From an uncultured Oceanobacter sp. (GTDB lineage Bacteria; Pseudomonadota; Gammaproteobacteria; Pseudomonadales; Oceanobacteraceae), in contig CAJXTI010000028.1 of the NCBI GenBank assembly GCA_913061185.1, positions 1-48,027 on the forward strand: a DNA stretch of 48,027 bases, given 5' to 3'. Made by a program: the position numbers and the translations under genes. How positions within the stretch are numbered: the first letter of the stretch is position 1; each line of letters starts with the position of its first letter. Shown here piece after piece: positions 25,603 to 34,273 of this stretch. Below the pieces are notes generated by a model. That model searched no databases. It saw only the letters and a list, made by a program, of their open reading frames with translations, and was not told the origin of the DNA.

Positions 25603-26053
25603 CCTACGTAACGTAACTGAATGGGCTGGCGCTGTCATCCTGGATCAACAGGAAGGGCAATACGGATCCTTCGCAGCGAGGCTTCTGGCCCGTAAACTCA
25701 GATATTTGGGAGATCGGCTTGTCCACTGTTTTCGGGTTTCTGACCACTTTGGGATGGTTTGCGGGTCTTTTTTGCGGATAAGCCCTGCTGTGGCATTCTG
25801 GTGTGCTTTAACTTTTTGTTAGTATGCGCGCGCATAGAAGATTGAATTTGCAGCGATCCATATATAAGTGACTTGGCATGTGACTATTTTGGTGCGTGTT
25901 ACTTTGCAATTGTCATGTCTCTGTTCTATTTTGTCGTATGAGTATGTTAAAAACTGTAAATTCAATGGCCAGTCTCGAGGCAAAAAGTGTTTGATTCTGG
26001 CTGCTGCTAGCAGTGCCTGAAAAAGGGTCATTCGAGGGATAAAGGGGATCGAT
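25603..26053. promoter_or_regulatory. bcsA upstream region with a 14-bp palindrome
   Basis: A 451-bp gap ahead of the cellulose operon with no believable gene. It contains the perfect palindrome TATGCGCGCGCATA at 25823-25836, 218 bp before bcsA, and then a strongly AT-rich stretch (25840-25970) suited to promoter DNA. I looked for a FleQ box and found no convincing one. GGGGAT lies just before the bcsA start. Confidence 0.45.
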
Positions 26054-28297
26054 TTGTCGGATCGTTTACGAGGATGGTTGCTGGGGGGGCTGGGCTTGCT
26101 GGCTGTCCTGCTCAGTCTGTACGTGTCCCAGTTACGAGTGGATGTAACATCCCAGGCGATTTTGGCTTACGGTCTGGTTGGCGTCGTCATTATACTGCGG
26201 ATGTTCGAAAACAGAGTCATGCAAAATAACGGCTCTATTGAAACTCGTCGGCTGCTGCGGATTCTTATTCTGATTACCGCGTTTTTTGTTTCCATGCGCT
26301 ATTTTGCCTGGCGTCAGCAAGAAACGATTACCTATTATGATTTGCTCAGTTTTATCTGCATGCTGATTCTTTTTATGGCTGAGATATACGGTATTATCAT
26401 TTCTTTTTTGGGTAGTTTTGTAAATATCCAGGGGCGCAAGCGAGAGCATATTCCATTGCCGGACGATCCGGACAAGATACCAACCGTTGATATTTTTGTT
26501 CCCAGTTATAATGAGCCGCAAGAAATGCTGGAAATTACCTTGCTGGCTGCCTTGCAGATTAATTACCCCCAAGACAAATTGAATGTCTGTCTGCTGGACG
26601 ATGGTGGTACATTGGGGCGTCGAAATTCGGATGACCCGGAACGGGCACGCAGTTCGCAGGAACGTCACGATACACTTAAAGCGATGTGTGAACGTATCGG
26701 TGCAACTTATCTGACACGGGAAAAGAATAACCATGCCAAGGCCGGTAATGTTAATGCCGCACTGGAAAAAACCACCGGTGAGCATGTATTGATTCTTGAT
26801 GCCGACCATGTGCCAACGCAGGATATTCTTGAACGCATGGTCGGTATCATGGTTGATGATCCGAAAATGTTCCTGGTACAAAGTCCGCACTTTTTTATCA
26901 ATCCGGATCCTATCGAAAAAAACCTTCAAACCTACGGCAAAATGCCGGGTGAAAACGAGATGTTTTATGGGGTAATTCAGGAAGGCCTGGATTTCTGGGA
27001 TTCATCTTTCTTCTGTGGCTCTGCCGCACTGATTCGTCGAAAATACCTGCTGGAAGTGGGCGGTATTTCCGGAGATTCCATTACCGAGGATGCAGAAACC
27101 GCGTTTTTGCTGCATGCCAGAGGGTATCGAAGCGCTTATGTCAATCGTCCAATGATTGCTGGCCTGCAACCTGAAACCTACTCCGGGTTTGTGGTACAGC
27201 GGATGCGTTGGGCGCAGGGTATGGTGCAGATTTTTATACTGAAAAACCCACTTTTCTTCAAAGGGCTAAAGCCCTGGCAGCGGCTTTGTTACACCAGCAG
27301 CTCGGGATTCTGGTTCTTTCCGTTTGCACGGGCCACCTTCCTTGTTGCACCGTCGGCGTACCTGTTTTTCGGCCTGAAGATCTACGACGCCAATATGACG
27401 GAGTTTTTCTCGTACGCTCTGCCACACTTGATGGGTGCCTTGATTGTGACTGACTTTTTGTTTGGTCGTTATCGTTGGGCGCTGGTATCCGAATTGTACG
27501 AATTGATGCAGTCGTTATATTCCTTGCCAGCGATTCTTGAGGTCATTAAAAGTCCCCGATCGCCTGAATTCGCGGTGACTCCGAAAGGGGAGTTTATGGA
27601 TGAAAACTTTATTACTTCTCTGGCCGGGCCATTTTACTGGTTGCTGGCTTTTAATATTGCCTCTCTGATTGCAGGTCTTATCCGTTTGCATGTTGTACCT
27701 CAAGATAGTGACGTGATTCTGATCACCATGTTTTGGGAGTCCTTTAACCTGTCGTTGATGGTTTGTGCCATTGGTGCATTGTATGAATTAAAACAGCGCC
27801 GTCAGGATCCCAGGGTAACGGCTGATATTGCGGCCAGAGTGATCGTGAATGGCAAGTCAGTACCTGCAACGATCGTGGATATGTCATCCGGCGGTGTGGG
27901 GGTTCGTATCAAGGGCAGTGTGTACCAAAAACTGGATGTTGACCTGCGCGGGCTGGAAATTGTGGTTCGTGCCTACAGTGTGGCAATGAAAGCGGACGTT
28001 AATCTACCTGGGCTGGTAACATCCACGGTGGATAAATCGGATGGCAGTGTGGTGCTCGGGCTCAAGATGGAGCTCCACGATCTGGATCAAAAACGGCAGT
28101 TGGTTGCGCTTGTGTATGGCGATAGCGAGCTCTGGGTGAAGGAACGGGCATCGCGCATGCCGACCCTCTCGGTAAGAGAAACGCTCTGGTTTTTGTTCAG
28201 TTCTGGTGCCATCAGTTCGGCAGCGCATTTCAGGCAACTATGGATTGATTTTGTGGCGGCCATGAGGCGCAAGCTCCGGGGCGCCGAAAGTCAGTAG
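26054..28297 (+). CDS. bcsA: Cellulose synthase catalytic subunit BcsA (UDP-forming)
   Basis: Inner-membrane family-2 glycosyltransferase that polymerises UDP-glucose into beta-1,4-glucan and extrudes it. In the 747-residue protein several N-terminal membrane helices precede the catalytic loop with DDG (182-184), DAD (249-251), FFCGS (319-323), TED (344-346, catalytic base) and QRMRW (382-386). After further helices comes the PilZ domain: RQDPR and DMSSGGVGV, the two c-di-GMP motifs, so activity should need c-di-GMP. The start is TTG 26054 with AAAGGGGAT just upstream; no ATG fits. Length is shorter than E. coli BcsA (872) but close to Rhodobacter BcsA. Confidence 0.97.
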   Translation: MSDRLRGWLLGGLGLLAVLLSLYVSQLRVDVTSQAILAYGLVGVVIILRMFENRVMQNNGSIETRRLLRILILITAFFVSMRYFAWRQQETITYYDLLSFICMLILFMAEIYGIIISFLGSFVNIQGRKREHIPLPDDPDKIPTVDIFVPSYNEPQEMLEITLLAALQINYPQDKLNVCLLDDGGTLGRRNSDDPERARSSQERHDTLKAMCERIGATYLTREKNNHAKAGNVNAALEKTTGEHVLILDADHVPTQDILERMVGIMVDDPKMFLVQSPHFFINPDPIEKNLQTYGKMPGENEMFYGVIQEGLDFWDSSFFCGSAALIRRKYLLEVGGISGDSITEDAETAFLLHARGYRSAYVNRPMIAGLQPETYSGFVVQRMRWAQGMVQIFILKNPLFFKGLKPWQRLCYTSSSGFWFFPFARATFLVAPSAYLFFGLKIYDANMTEFFSYALPHLMGALIVTDFLFGRYRWALVSELYELMQSLYSLPAILEVIKSPRSPEFAVTPKGEFMDENFITSLAGPFYWLLAFNIASLIAGLIRLHVVPQDSDVILITMFWESFNLSLMVCAIGALYELKQRRQDPRVTADIAARVIVNGKSVPATIVDMSSGGVGVRIKGSVYQKLDVDLRGLEIVVRAYSVAMKADVNLPGLVTSTVDKSDGSVVLGLKMELHDLDQKRQLVALVYGDSELWVKERASRMPTLSVRETLWFLFSSGAISSAAHFRQLWIDFVAAMRRKLRGAESQ

Positions 28298-28405
28298 GCA
28301 AAAAAGTAGGTAGACGAACGTAGGTAAACGAAAGTACCGATTTATCGCGCGAAACGGTTGGCAATGCTGTGTTTCGTACCATTTAAGTAACGGAAAAATG
28401 ACAAA

Positions 28406-30667
28406 ATGATGCAGTCTTTATTTCGCGCTTGGTTCATGACGCTTTTTGGCGCTGGTCTGCTGAGCTGGGCAACTCTGGCTCTGGGTGCCAGCAATGCGGC
28501 GTTACCTCCGAATACCATGACATTAGCCAAGCTGGTTGGCCAGACAAACCCTATTGACCTCCGTGGCACGCGAACCATCTATCCGGTGTATATACCCTTG
28601 TCGCAACGGATGGTGCCCGACAAGGTGGTCTTGCACCTTGAGTACGTCAACTCCATTGCCCTGGTTGGAGCTCGATCCCAACTGGTCGTCAAACTGAATG
28701 AAAATGTTGTTGCTCAGATCCCCCTTAATCCGGCCCGTCCAGAAGGGGTCGCGGATATTCGTTTGCCCAGTAGTCGTTTCAAACCGGGCTATAACCGCAT
28801 TTCTTTCAACATTGCCCAACACTACACCTATGATTGCGAGGATCCTGACGCCCCGGAACTCTGGTCCCAGATTGATACGCAGAATTCCTATGTGAAATTT
28901 GAAGGTGAGCTGGCGCAAGTCAATCCGAAACTGTCCGGCATTGATTCCCTGTTCGACCAGCGCTGGCTGGGCGATTATCAGTTGACGGTGGCAACACCGG
29001 TTTTCCCAACGTCAGAATACGCAACCTGGGGCGCTATGGTTTCTCAGGCCGCTGCGGTTCACCTGGAATACAAAACGCCGCAAATTTTTCATGAAGTACT
29101 GCAGTATCAGAACACCACAGATAACAAGCGACTGAAGAATTACCGCTTTCCTTATCTCGATCAGAAACCGTTGCGTGGGCGCGATGCGATCATTGTAGGA
29201 ACCCAGGCTGATTTACAGCAAATGTTGGGCAGCAGCTGGGCCAATACCGTCTCTGGCCCTTATCTCGGTGTTTTCCCCATGGATGAGGATCCAAGACAAT
29301 TTATTCTGGTCGTTTCCGGCATCAAGCCGGAAGACGTCGCTACGGCGGCGCGTATTCTGGGTTACCTGAATTTCCCGTTGCCAGACCAGGCGACCGCCAA
29401 TTTTTCCGGTTTGAGGATGGATCATCTGCCACGATTTGCAGCTGCGGACATGGTGTCCCAGAACTCGATCTATCGGCTATATGATTTCGGCTATGAGACA
29501 ACCACCATGCGCGGTGCCGGAGGGGGCAGTGTCGATGTCGAGATTATGTTACCGCCAGACGTCTATGTTTCTGAAACCAGCCATGTTGAACTGAATCTGC
29601 ACTTTGCCTACGGTGCTGGCATGCGCGGTGATTCTGTTTTTAATATTTTTATTAACGGTCGTTTTGAAAACGTGGTGCGTCTTAGTGAGGTCGAGGGTGA
29701 GGCCGTGCGCCGTCATACCATCAGCATCCCTACCCGGTCACTCAAGCCCGGTATGAATACGATTACCTTTGCCGCGAGCATGATTACGGACAACTCTGCA
29801 GAGTGCCAGATACGAAACGATAATAATTTGCTGTTTACCCTGTACGACGACACCACCATCGAGTTTAACGGCCTGGATAGCTATGTGCAGATGCCGAACA
29901 TGCGTTTGATGGCGACGACCGGCTTCCCCTACAGCTTTAATGATGATGGCGAAACGACAGTCGTGGGTCTGGGCAGTAATGACTCTGATGTGCTGGCTGC
30001 ATCCTGGACCTTGATGGGCAAGCTGGCAGAGGTGATGCGCCATGTTTCGACGGATCTGCAATATCGGATTGGCGATTTTCGTGGTGTTGATGGTGGCAAT
30101 CTGATTGTCGTGGGTACGGTACAAACCCTCGATGCCGATCTGTTAAAACTGGCGCCGATCAAGCTGGGAGAAGAAAGTCTGCTGCAATATGCCCGTGCCG
30201 CCGGGGTTGGTCAGCAACCTCGCTATGAAGGCTCGCGCTTGTGGATCAATGCCGATGAATTTGGCACCCGTGAATTCAATTATGTTAACCCGACCTTGAA
30301 AGGCAATGGCCTGGGTGACTTTGGCTTGCTGATGCAGTTCCAGGGAGGAGACTACGGTAATACCGTGACGCTGTTTACTGCCGGGTCGGGTAAAAACTTG
30401 CTGGAGACGTCACGGGAACTGATTACACCGGAAATCTGGAGTAACGTTCAGGGTGATGTGACCGCCTGGAAGGCTGGTGAAGAAGATGTCTACGCCCGTA
30501 CCCTGGGTGAGCGCTACCATATAGGCAAGCCACGCTTCTCCAACTGGCTGATTTACCACTTCTCTTCCGACCCTTGGGTGTTTATCGGCGTGTTGCTGGT
30601 GTTCTTGCTGCTACTTGCCCTGTTTATTCGCTGGTTATTAAAACGTTTCAGGGAAACTCATCACTAA
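28406..30667 (+). CDS. bcsB: Cellulose synthase periplasmic subunit BcsB
   Basis: A 753-residue membrane-anchored periplasmic protein that guides the glucan and completes the BcsA active complex. A signal peptide (ending LALGA) is followed by two repeats of carbohydrate-binding-like and flavodoxin-like domains. Family blocks include LRGTRTIYPVYIPLSQRMVPDKVVLHLEYVNS, GYNRISFNIAQHYTYDCEDP with its conserved Cys, and MRGDSVFNIFINGRF. The C-terminal anchor is WVFIGVLLVFLLLLALFIRWLLKRF, which docks onto BcsA. It starts 108 bp after bcsA and overlaps bcsZ by one base (TAATG). The ribosome site is weak. Confidence 0.95.
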   Translation: MMQSLFRAWFMTLFGAGLLSWATLALGASNAALPPNTMTLAKLVGQTNPIDLRGTRTIYPVYIPLSQRMVPDKVVLHLEYVNSIALVGARSQLVVKLNENVVAQIPLNPARPEGVADIRLPSSRFKPGYNRISFNIAQHYTYDCEDPDAPELWSQIDTQNSYVKFEGELAQVNPKLSGIDSLFDQRWLGDYQLTVATPVFPTSEYATWGAMVSQAAAVHLEYKTPQIFHEVLQYQNTTDNKRLKNYRFPYLDQKPLRGRDAIIVGTQADLQQMLGSSWANTVSGPYLGVFPMDEDPRQFILVVSGIKPEDVATAARILGYLNFPLPDQATANFSGLRMDHLPRFAAADMVSQNSIYRLYDFGYETTTMRGAGGGSVDVEIMLPPDVYVSETSHVELNLHFAYGAGMRGDSVFNIFINGRFENVVRLSEVEGEAVRRHTISIPTRSLKPGMNTITFAASMITDNSAECQIRNDNNLLFTLYDDTTIEFNGLDSYVQMPNMRLMATTGFPYSFNDDGETTVVGLGSNDSDVLAASWTLMGKLAEVMRHVSTDLQYRIGDFRGVDGGNLIVVGTVQTLDADLLKLAPIKLGEESLLQYARAAGVGQQPRYEGSRLWINADEFGTREFNYVNPTLKGNGLGDFGLLMQFQGGDYGNTVTLFTAGSGKNLLETSRELITPEIWSNVQGDVTAWKAGEEDVYARTLGERYHIGKPRFSNWLIYHFSSDPWVFIGVLLVFLLLLALFIRWLLKRFRETHH

Positions 30668-31728
30668 TGCATCCTCTGGTACAAGCGTTTTGCTATCTCT
30701 GCGTTGTAGTCACCGCTTCCTGTGGTGCCGGTAAGCCGGCGGCCATGATGGACAGTGGCTGGAAGCAGTATAAACAGGCGTTTGTACAAGCTGATGGAGC
30801 TGTGGTGGATAGCGGTAACAAGGGCATCAGTCATTCGGAAGGCCAAGGTTATGCGATGTTGCTGGCATCGGCCTACGGTGATCGCAAAGGTTTCAGAAAG
30901 CTTTGGAGCTGGACCCGTACCCATTTGCAGATACGGGATGATCGGCTGTTTGCCTGGAGCTGGTCACCCGCAGACGGGGTCAAGGATAAAAACAATGCGA
31001 CCGATGGCGACTTGCTGATTGCCTGGGCATTACTCCGCGCCTCAGAGCGTTGGGATAACCCGGATTATCGTGAAGCCGCCCGTCTGATTGCGCAGGATAT
31101 TCTCGAAAAACTGGTCTTCAAGGTCGGAGACAACACCGTGTTGTTACCGGGTGAATATGGCTTTCACCACGAAGACCGGTGGCAGATTAACCTGTCGTAC
31201 TGGGTTTACCCGGCATTGCAGGCGCTTGATCGTCTGGTGCCGGACAGCCGCTGGCAGGCACTGGTGGACAGTGGCAAACAGCTCACCCGTATTATGTCTC
31301 AGGGCGACTGGAAGCTGCCGCCAGACTGGGTTGAAATAACCGCCACCACAGCACCGATTCCGGCCCCTGACCACCCGTCACGTTTTGGTTACGAGGCAGT
31401 ACGGTTGCCTCTGTATCTGGTGTGGTCGGGTGAATACACGTCTGATTTGCTGCACAACAGCCAATCGTTCTGGCAACAAACCAGCAAGCGTAGTTATATG
31501 CCAGCCTGGGTTGATGTGGTCTCCGGCCAGGAAGCCGAGTATCCGGCACCTGACGGTTTTCGGGCCATCTGGCAGCTGACCGATCGGGCAATCGATAACG
31601 CCAAGAGCACCGGTTCGGTTGCCGCCCCTGATACGGCACTCACCAAAGACCTCAAAGGTCAGGATTATTATTCAGCCAGCCTGTTGTTACTCAGCCGGGT
31701 GGCTTACAAGGAGCGATTTCTGCAATGA
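30667..31728 (+). CDS. bcsZ: Periplasmic endo-1,4-beta-glucanase BcsZ (GH8)
   Basis: A family-8 glycoside hydrolase that trims glucan during cellulose export. The 353-residue protein has an N-terminal export signal; the Cys19 context (VTASC) could be a poor lipobox. WKQYKQAFVQADGAVVDSGNKGISHSEGQGYAMLLA carries the general acid Glu58. NNATDGDLLIAWALLRA has the conserved aspartates, and FGYEAVRLPLYLVWSG is near the C-terminus. ATG 30667 shares one base with the bcsB stop, and its own stop overlaps bcsC by four bases, so the three genes are translationally linked. An upstream in-frame start would lie within bcsB and lacks a signal. Confidence 0.95.
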   Translation: MHPLVQAFCYLCVVVTASCGAGKPAAMMDSGWKQYKQAFVQADGAVVDSGNKGISHSEGQGYAMLLASAYGDRKGFRKLWSWTRTHLQIRDDRLFAWSWSPADGVKDKNNATDGDLLIAWALLRASERWDNPDYREAARLIAQDILEKLVFKVGDNTVLLPGEYGFHHEDRWQINLSYWVYPALQALDRLVPDSRWQALVDSGKQLTRIMSQGDWKLPPDWVEITATTAPIPAPDHPSRFGYEAVRLPLYLVWSGEYTSDLLHNSQSFWQQTSKRSYMPAWVDVVSGQEAEYPAPDGFRAIWQLTDRAIDNAKSTGSVAAPDTALTKDLKGQDYYSASLLLLSRVAYKERFLQ

Positions 31729-34259
31729 CATTGTCCACACTTCGTCCCTGGCTGCTAGGTGGCCTGATGATTTCGTCGACTCATGTGGCGTTTGGCGCAG
31801 CGAAGGATGTGGCTGATCCCTTTACTGCTGTTCGTGGTGATACTTTTTTACTGGCAGTCAGCACCTCAGGTCAAACCAATGTTCTGGAGGATGATCTGCC
31901 AACGGCAGAAACCACCAAAATCCGGGTACCTCAGACACAGGCAGCCCCTAATCCGGCGGCTGAGGCGTTAGGACGCGAAGAGTTACGTTTGTGGCAGTGG
32001 CTGCAAATGGAACAGTACCAGCGTATGGACAGCAAAATTACCGAACTGAAGCAGAATTACCCGGAGTGGAATCCGCCGCGCAAGATGCTGGAACTGCTGG
32101 AAGCAGGGAAAAACAAAAAGGAACTGGATCAGGCGGTAGCGACCGAAAACTGGCGCAGCATTATCTATTTGTCGCAGCGTGATCCCGGATTATTTACCTG
32201 TGGACAATACTACAACCTCTGGACGCTGGCAGACGCCTACTATGAATCGAACGATCTGGAAAGCACGCGCCAGATCTATCTGTCGATGATGAAAGACTGC
32301 AAGGCGGATGACACCCGGCTGAATACCTTTCGTCGGGCGCAGCAGCAATTGACGCTGGCAGATATGGATGCCATCTATCAGACGGAAGCGGCGCGCAAGA
32401 GCAATCGCATGAGTAAAACCAGTCTGTCACTGATGCAACGGGCATTGTTACGCAGTCGCGTATTGGTTGCCGCCAAAGATGGGGATGATGGTGTTGTTAT
32501 TGATGCCATTCCTGATTTTGAGAAGGAAGTGATCAAGCAACGAGACAGCGGCTTTGCATTGATTTTTGGCTGGGCGCTCTATCGGGATGAGCAATTGATC
32601 CAGGCCGATGAATGGTTCAAGCGCGCACATGAGTGGGAACCATCCGAACAAACAATACAGGCAATGGCAACGATTCAGGGACGTCTTGGGCGTCTGGATG
32701 AAGCCGAAGCGCTGGCTCGCAGCAACCTCAGCGATCCGCTGATGCGTGATATGTTGGGGGGCATTCTGTCGCAGCGGGCCAGTGCTGCTTTTGACGAAGA
32801 AAACTACCTCGGGACGATGGCGTATCTGGACGAAGCAGCGGAATACACCCCGCGCAGTCTCGATGATGAAGCCATGTATGGCTGGGCGGCCTACCACACC
32901 GGCGACAAGCAACGTGCCGCGACATCCTTTGAAAGGGCTTACCGCGAAGATCCTACCGAAGACATGGCCCAGGGGTTGTATTACAGCCTGTACGACACCG
33001 ATCGAGGGCAATTGGAAAAAGCCGCCGAAGCACAACCTGGGCCGTTACAGCAGCTGCTGAGCGCCAAAAACAGTGAGGAAGCTTTTAATACCGGGCATTA
33101 TCGAACCGCTTACGACGAGGCTCCGGAGCAGTATCCGGAACTGCAAGGTGTGGGGTCTCCCGCTTTGCTGGGAGGGATGCTGTTCTATTTCCGGTCGGGC
33201 GACAGTGGCACCAGTCAGCTGGATACCCAGCGTTTACCGTTACTCAATGGTGAATTCAGTTATCGTCGTCATATTTTTGACTTGCAGCTCTCTGGTGTGA
33301 CTTTGAATAGCGGCACATTGCAGGATTTTGCCCTGGTCGGTAGCTATCCAGGTCAGGAAGAAACGTATCAATACTCGCCAACAACCGAGATTAATAATGC
33401 TGTCGACCTGCTGCTGAATTATCGCTACGAAGGGCGTATATCACCTTACTTTGCCATTGGTCTGACCCCCAGCAATGCCCCGATCTCGCCACGTACCCAG
33501 GGATATCTGGGGCTGGATTACCAGATGCAGCGCGGCAATATCAATCTTGAGCTGTTTTCCCATCCTATAAAGGAGTCGATTCTGTCGTACGTCGGCTTGT
33601 ATGACCCTTACGAAGGCATTTCCTGGGGAGCCGTCGACAGCCAGGGATTTTCAGCGCGGGTTTTCTTGGGACTGGGTAAGGATTTTGGCGCATCGGCGGG
33701 TTTGAAAAGTGCCTCGTTATCGGGTACGCGAGTGGCGTCCAATGACGAAATGGAATTCAATCTGGCGGCGCAAAAGCAATGGAGCAACGACGATTGGGAA
33801 CGTATCACGCTCGGGCCAACCTTCAAATTTCAGCGTTTTGACCGTAATCTGAGCAAATTTACGCTGGGGCATGGGGGCTATTTCAGTCCGCAGCAGCTGT
33901 TTAAATACGGTGGTGAACTGACAGCACTGACGCGAGAACAGCGCGATTTTGTGGTTCAGGGTAAGGTTAACTTTGGTTACCAGCAGCATCAGGAAGACTG
34001 CGCACCTTTATTGCCACTGGAAAGTAACCTGTGTTCGGAGTTTTATACCAACAACAAGGTTGGCGGTATGTATCTCGGCTTAGAATTGCTTGGCATGGTA
34101 CAAACCGACCCTCATGCCCAGCTGGGCGGGGGAGTCTTCTATGGCTTGTCGCCCGAGTTTAATGAATTCGGATTTATGTTAGCGGTACGTTTGACGCTGG
34201 ATCCAAGGCGTTCAGTACTGACAGCTGATTTGCCGGACTGGATCAATACCATCCGTTGA
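31725..34259 (+). CDS. bcsC: BcsC-type outer-membrane cellulose export protein (short)
   Basis: An 844-residue protein with a signal peptide (MTLSTLRPWLLGGLMISSTHVAFGA), a helical TPR-like periplasmic region (about 70-465) and the BcsC C-terminal beta-barrel domain (about 470-844). Diagnostic barrel sequence is HPIKESILSYVGLYDPYEGISWGAVDSQGFS, then strands up to GFMLAVRLTLD. E. coli BcsC is about 1157 residues, so this version lacks several TPR units. It should span from the inner-membrane complex to the surface and let glucan out. It is the last gene of the bcs unit and converges with the methyltransferase gene only 14 bp away. Confidence 0.92.
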   Translation: MTLSTLRPWLLGGLMISSTHVAFGAAKDVADPFTAVRGDTFLLAVSTSGQTNVLEDDLPTAETTKIRVPQTQAAPNPAAEALGREELRLWQWLQMEQYQRMDSKITELKQNYPEWNPPRKMLELLEAGKNKKELDQAVATENWRSIIYLSQRDPGLFTCGQYYNLWTLADAYYESNDLESTRQIYLSMMKDCKADDTRLNTFRRAQQQLTLADMDAIYQTEAARKSNRMSKTSLSLMQRALLRSRVLVAAKDGDDGVVIDAIPDFEKEVIKQRDSGFALIFGWALYRDEQLIQADEWFKRAHEWEPSEQTIQAMATIQGRLGRLDEAEALARSNLSDPLMRDMLGGILSQRASAAFDEENYLGTMAYLDEAAEYTPRSLDDEAMYGWAAYHTGDKQRAATSFERAYREDPTEDMAQGLYYSLYDTDRGQLEKAAEAQPGPLQQLLSAKNSEEAFNTGHYRTAYDEAPEQYPELQGVGSPALLGGMLFYFRSGDSGTSQLDTQRLPLLNGEFSYRRHIFDLQLSGVTLNSGTLQDFALVGSYPGQEETYQYSPTTEINNAVDLLLNYRYEGRISPYFAIGLTPSNAPISPRTQGYLGLDYQMQRGNINLELFSHPIKESILSYVGLYDPYEGISWGAVDSQGFSARVFLGLGKDFGASAGLKSASLSGTRVASNDEMEFNLAAQKQWSNDDWERITLGPTFKFQRFDRNLSKFTLGHGGYFSPQQLFKYGGELTALTREQRDFVVQGKVNFGYQQHQEDCAPLLPLESNLCSEFYTNNKVGGMYLGLELLGMVQTDPHAQLGGGVFYGLSPEFNEFGFMLAVRLTLDPRRSVLTADLPDWINTIR

Positions 34260-34273
34260 TCTGTCATCGGCCG

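Noticed and set aside
25900..26040. FleQ box ahead of bcsA
   Set aside because: The best stretch (AACTGTAAATTCAA near 25951) matches only about eight of fourteen consensus positions, mostly the AT core; not enough to report as a site.
26132..26929. 265-codon minus-strand open frame inside bcsA
   Set aside because: Composition is random (many His, Asn, Ile) and it is opposite the conserved glycosyltransferase domain.
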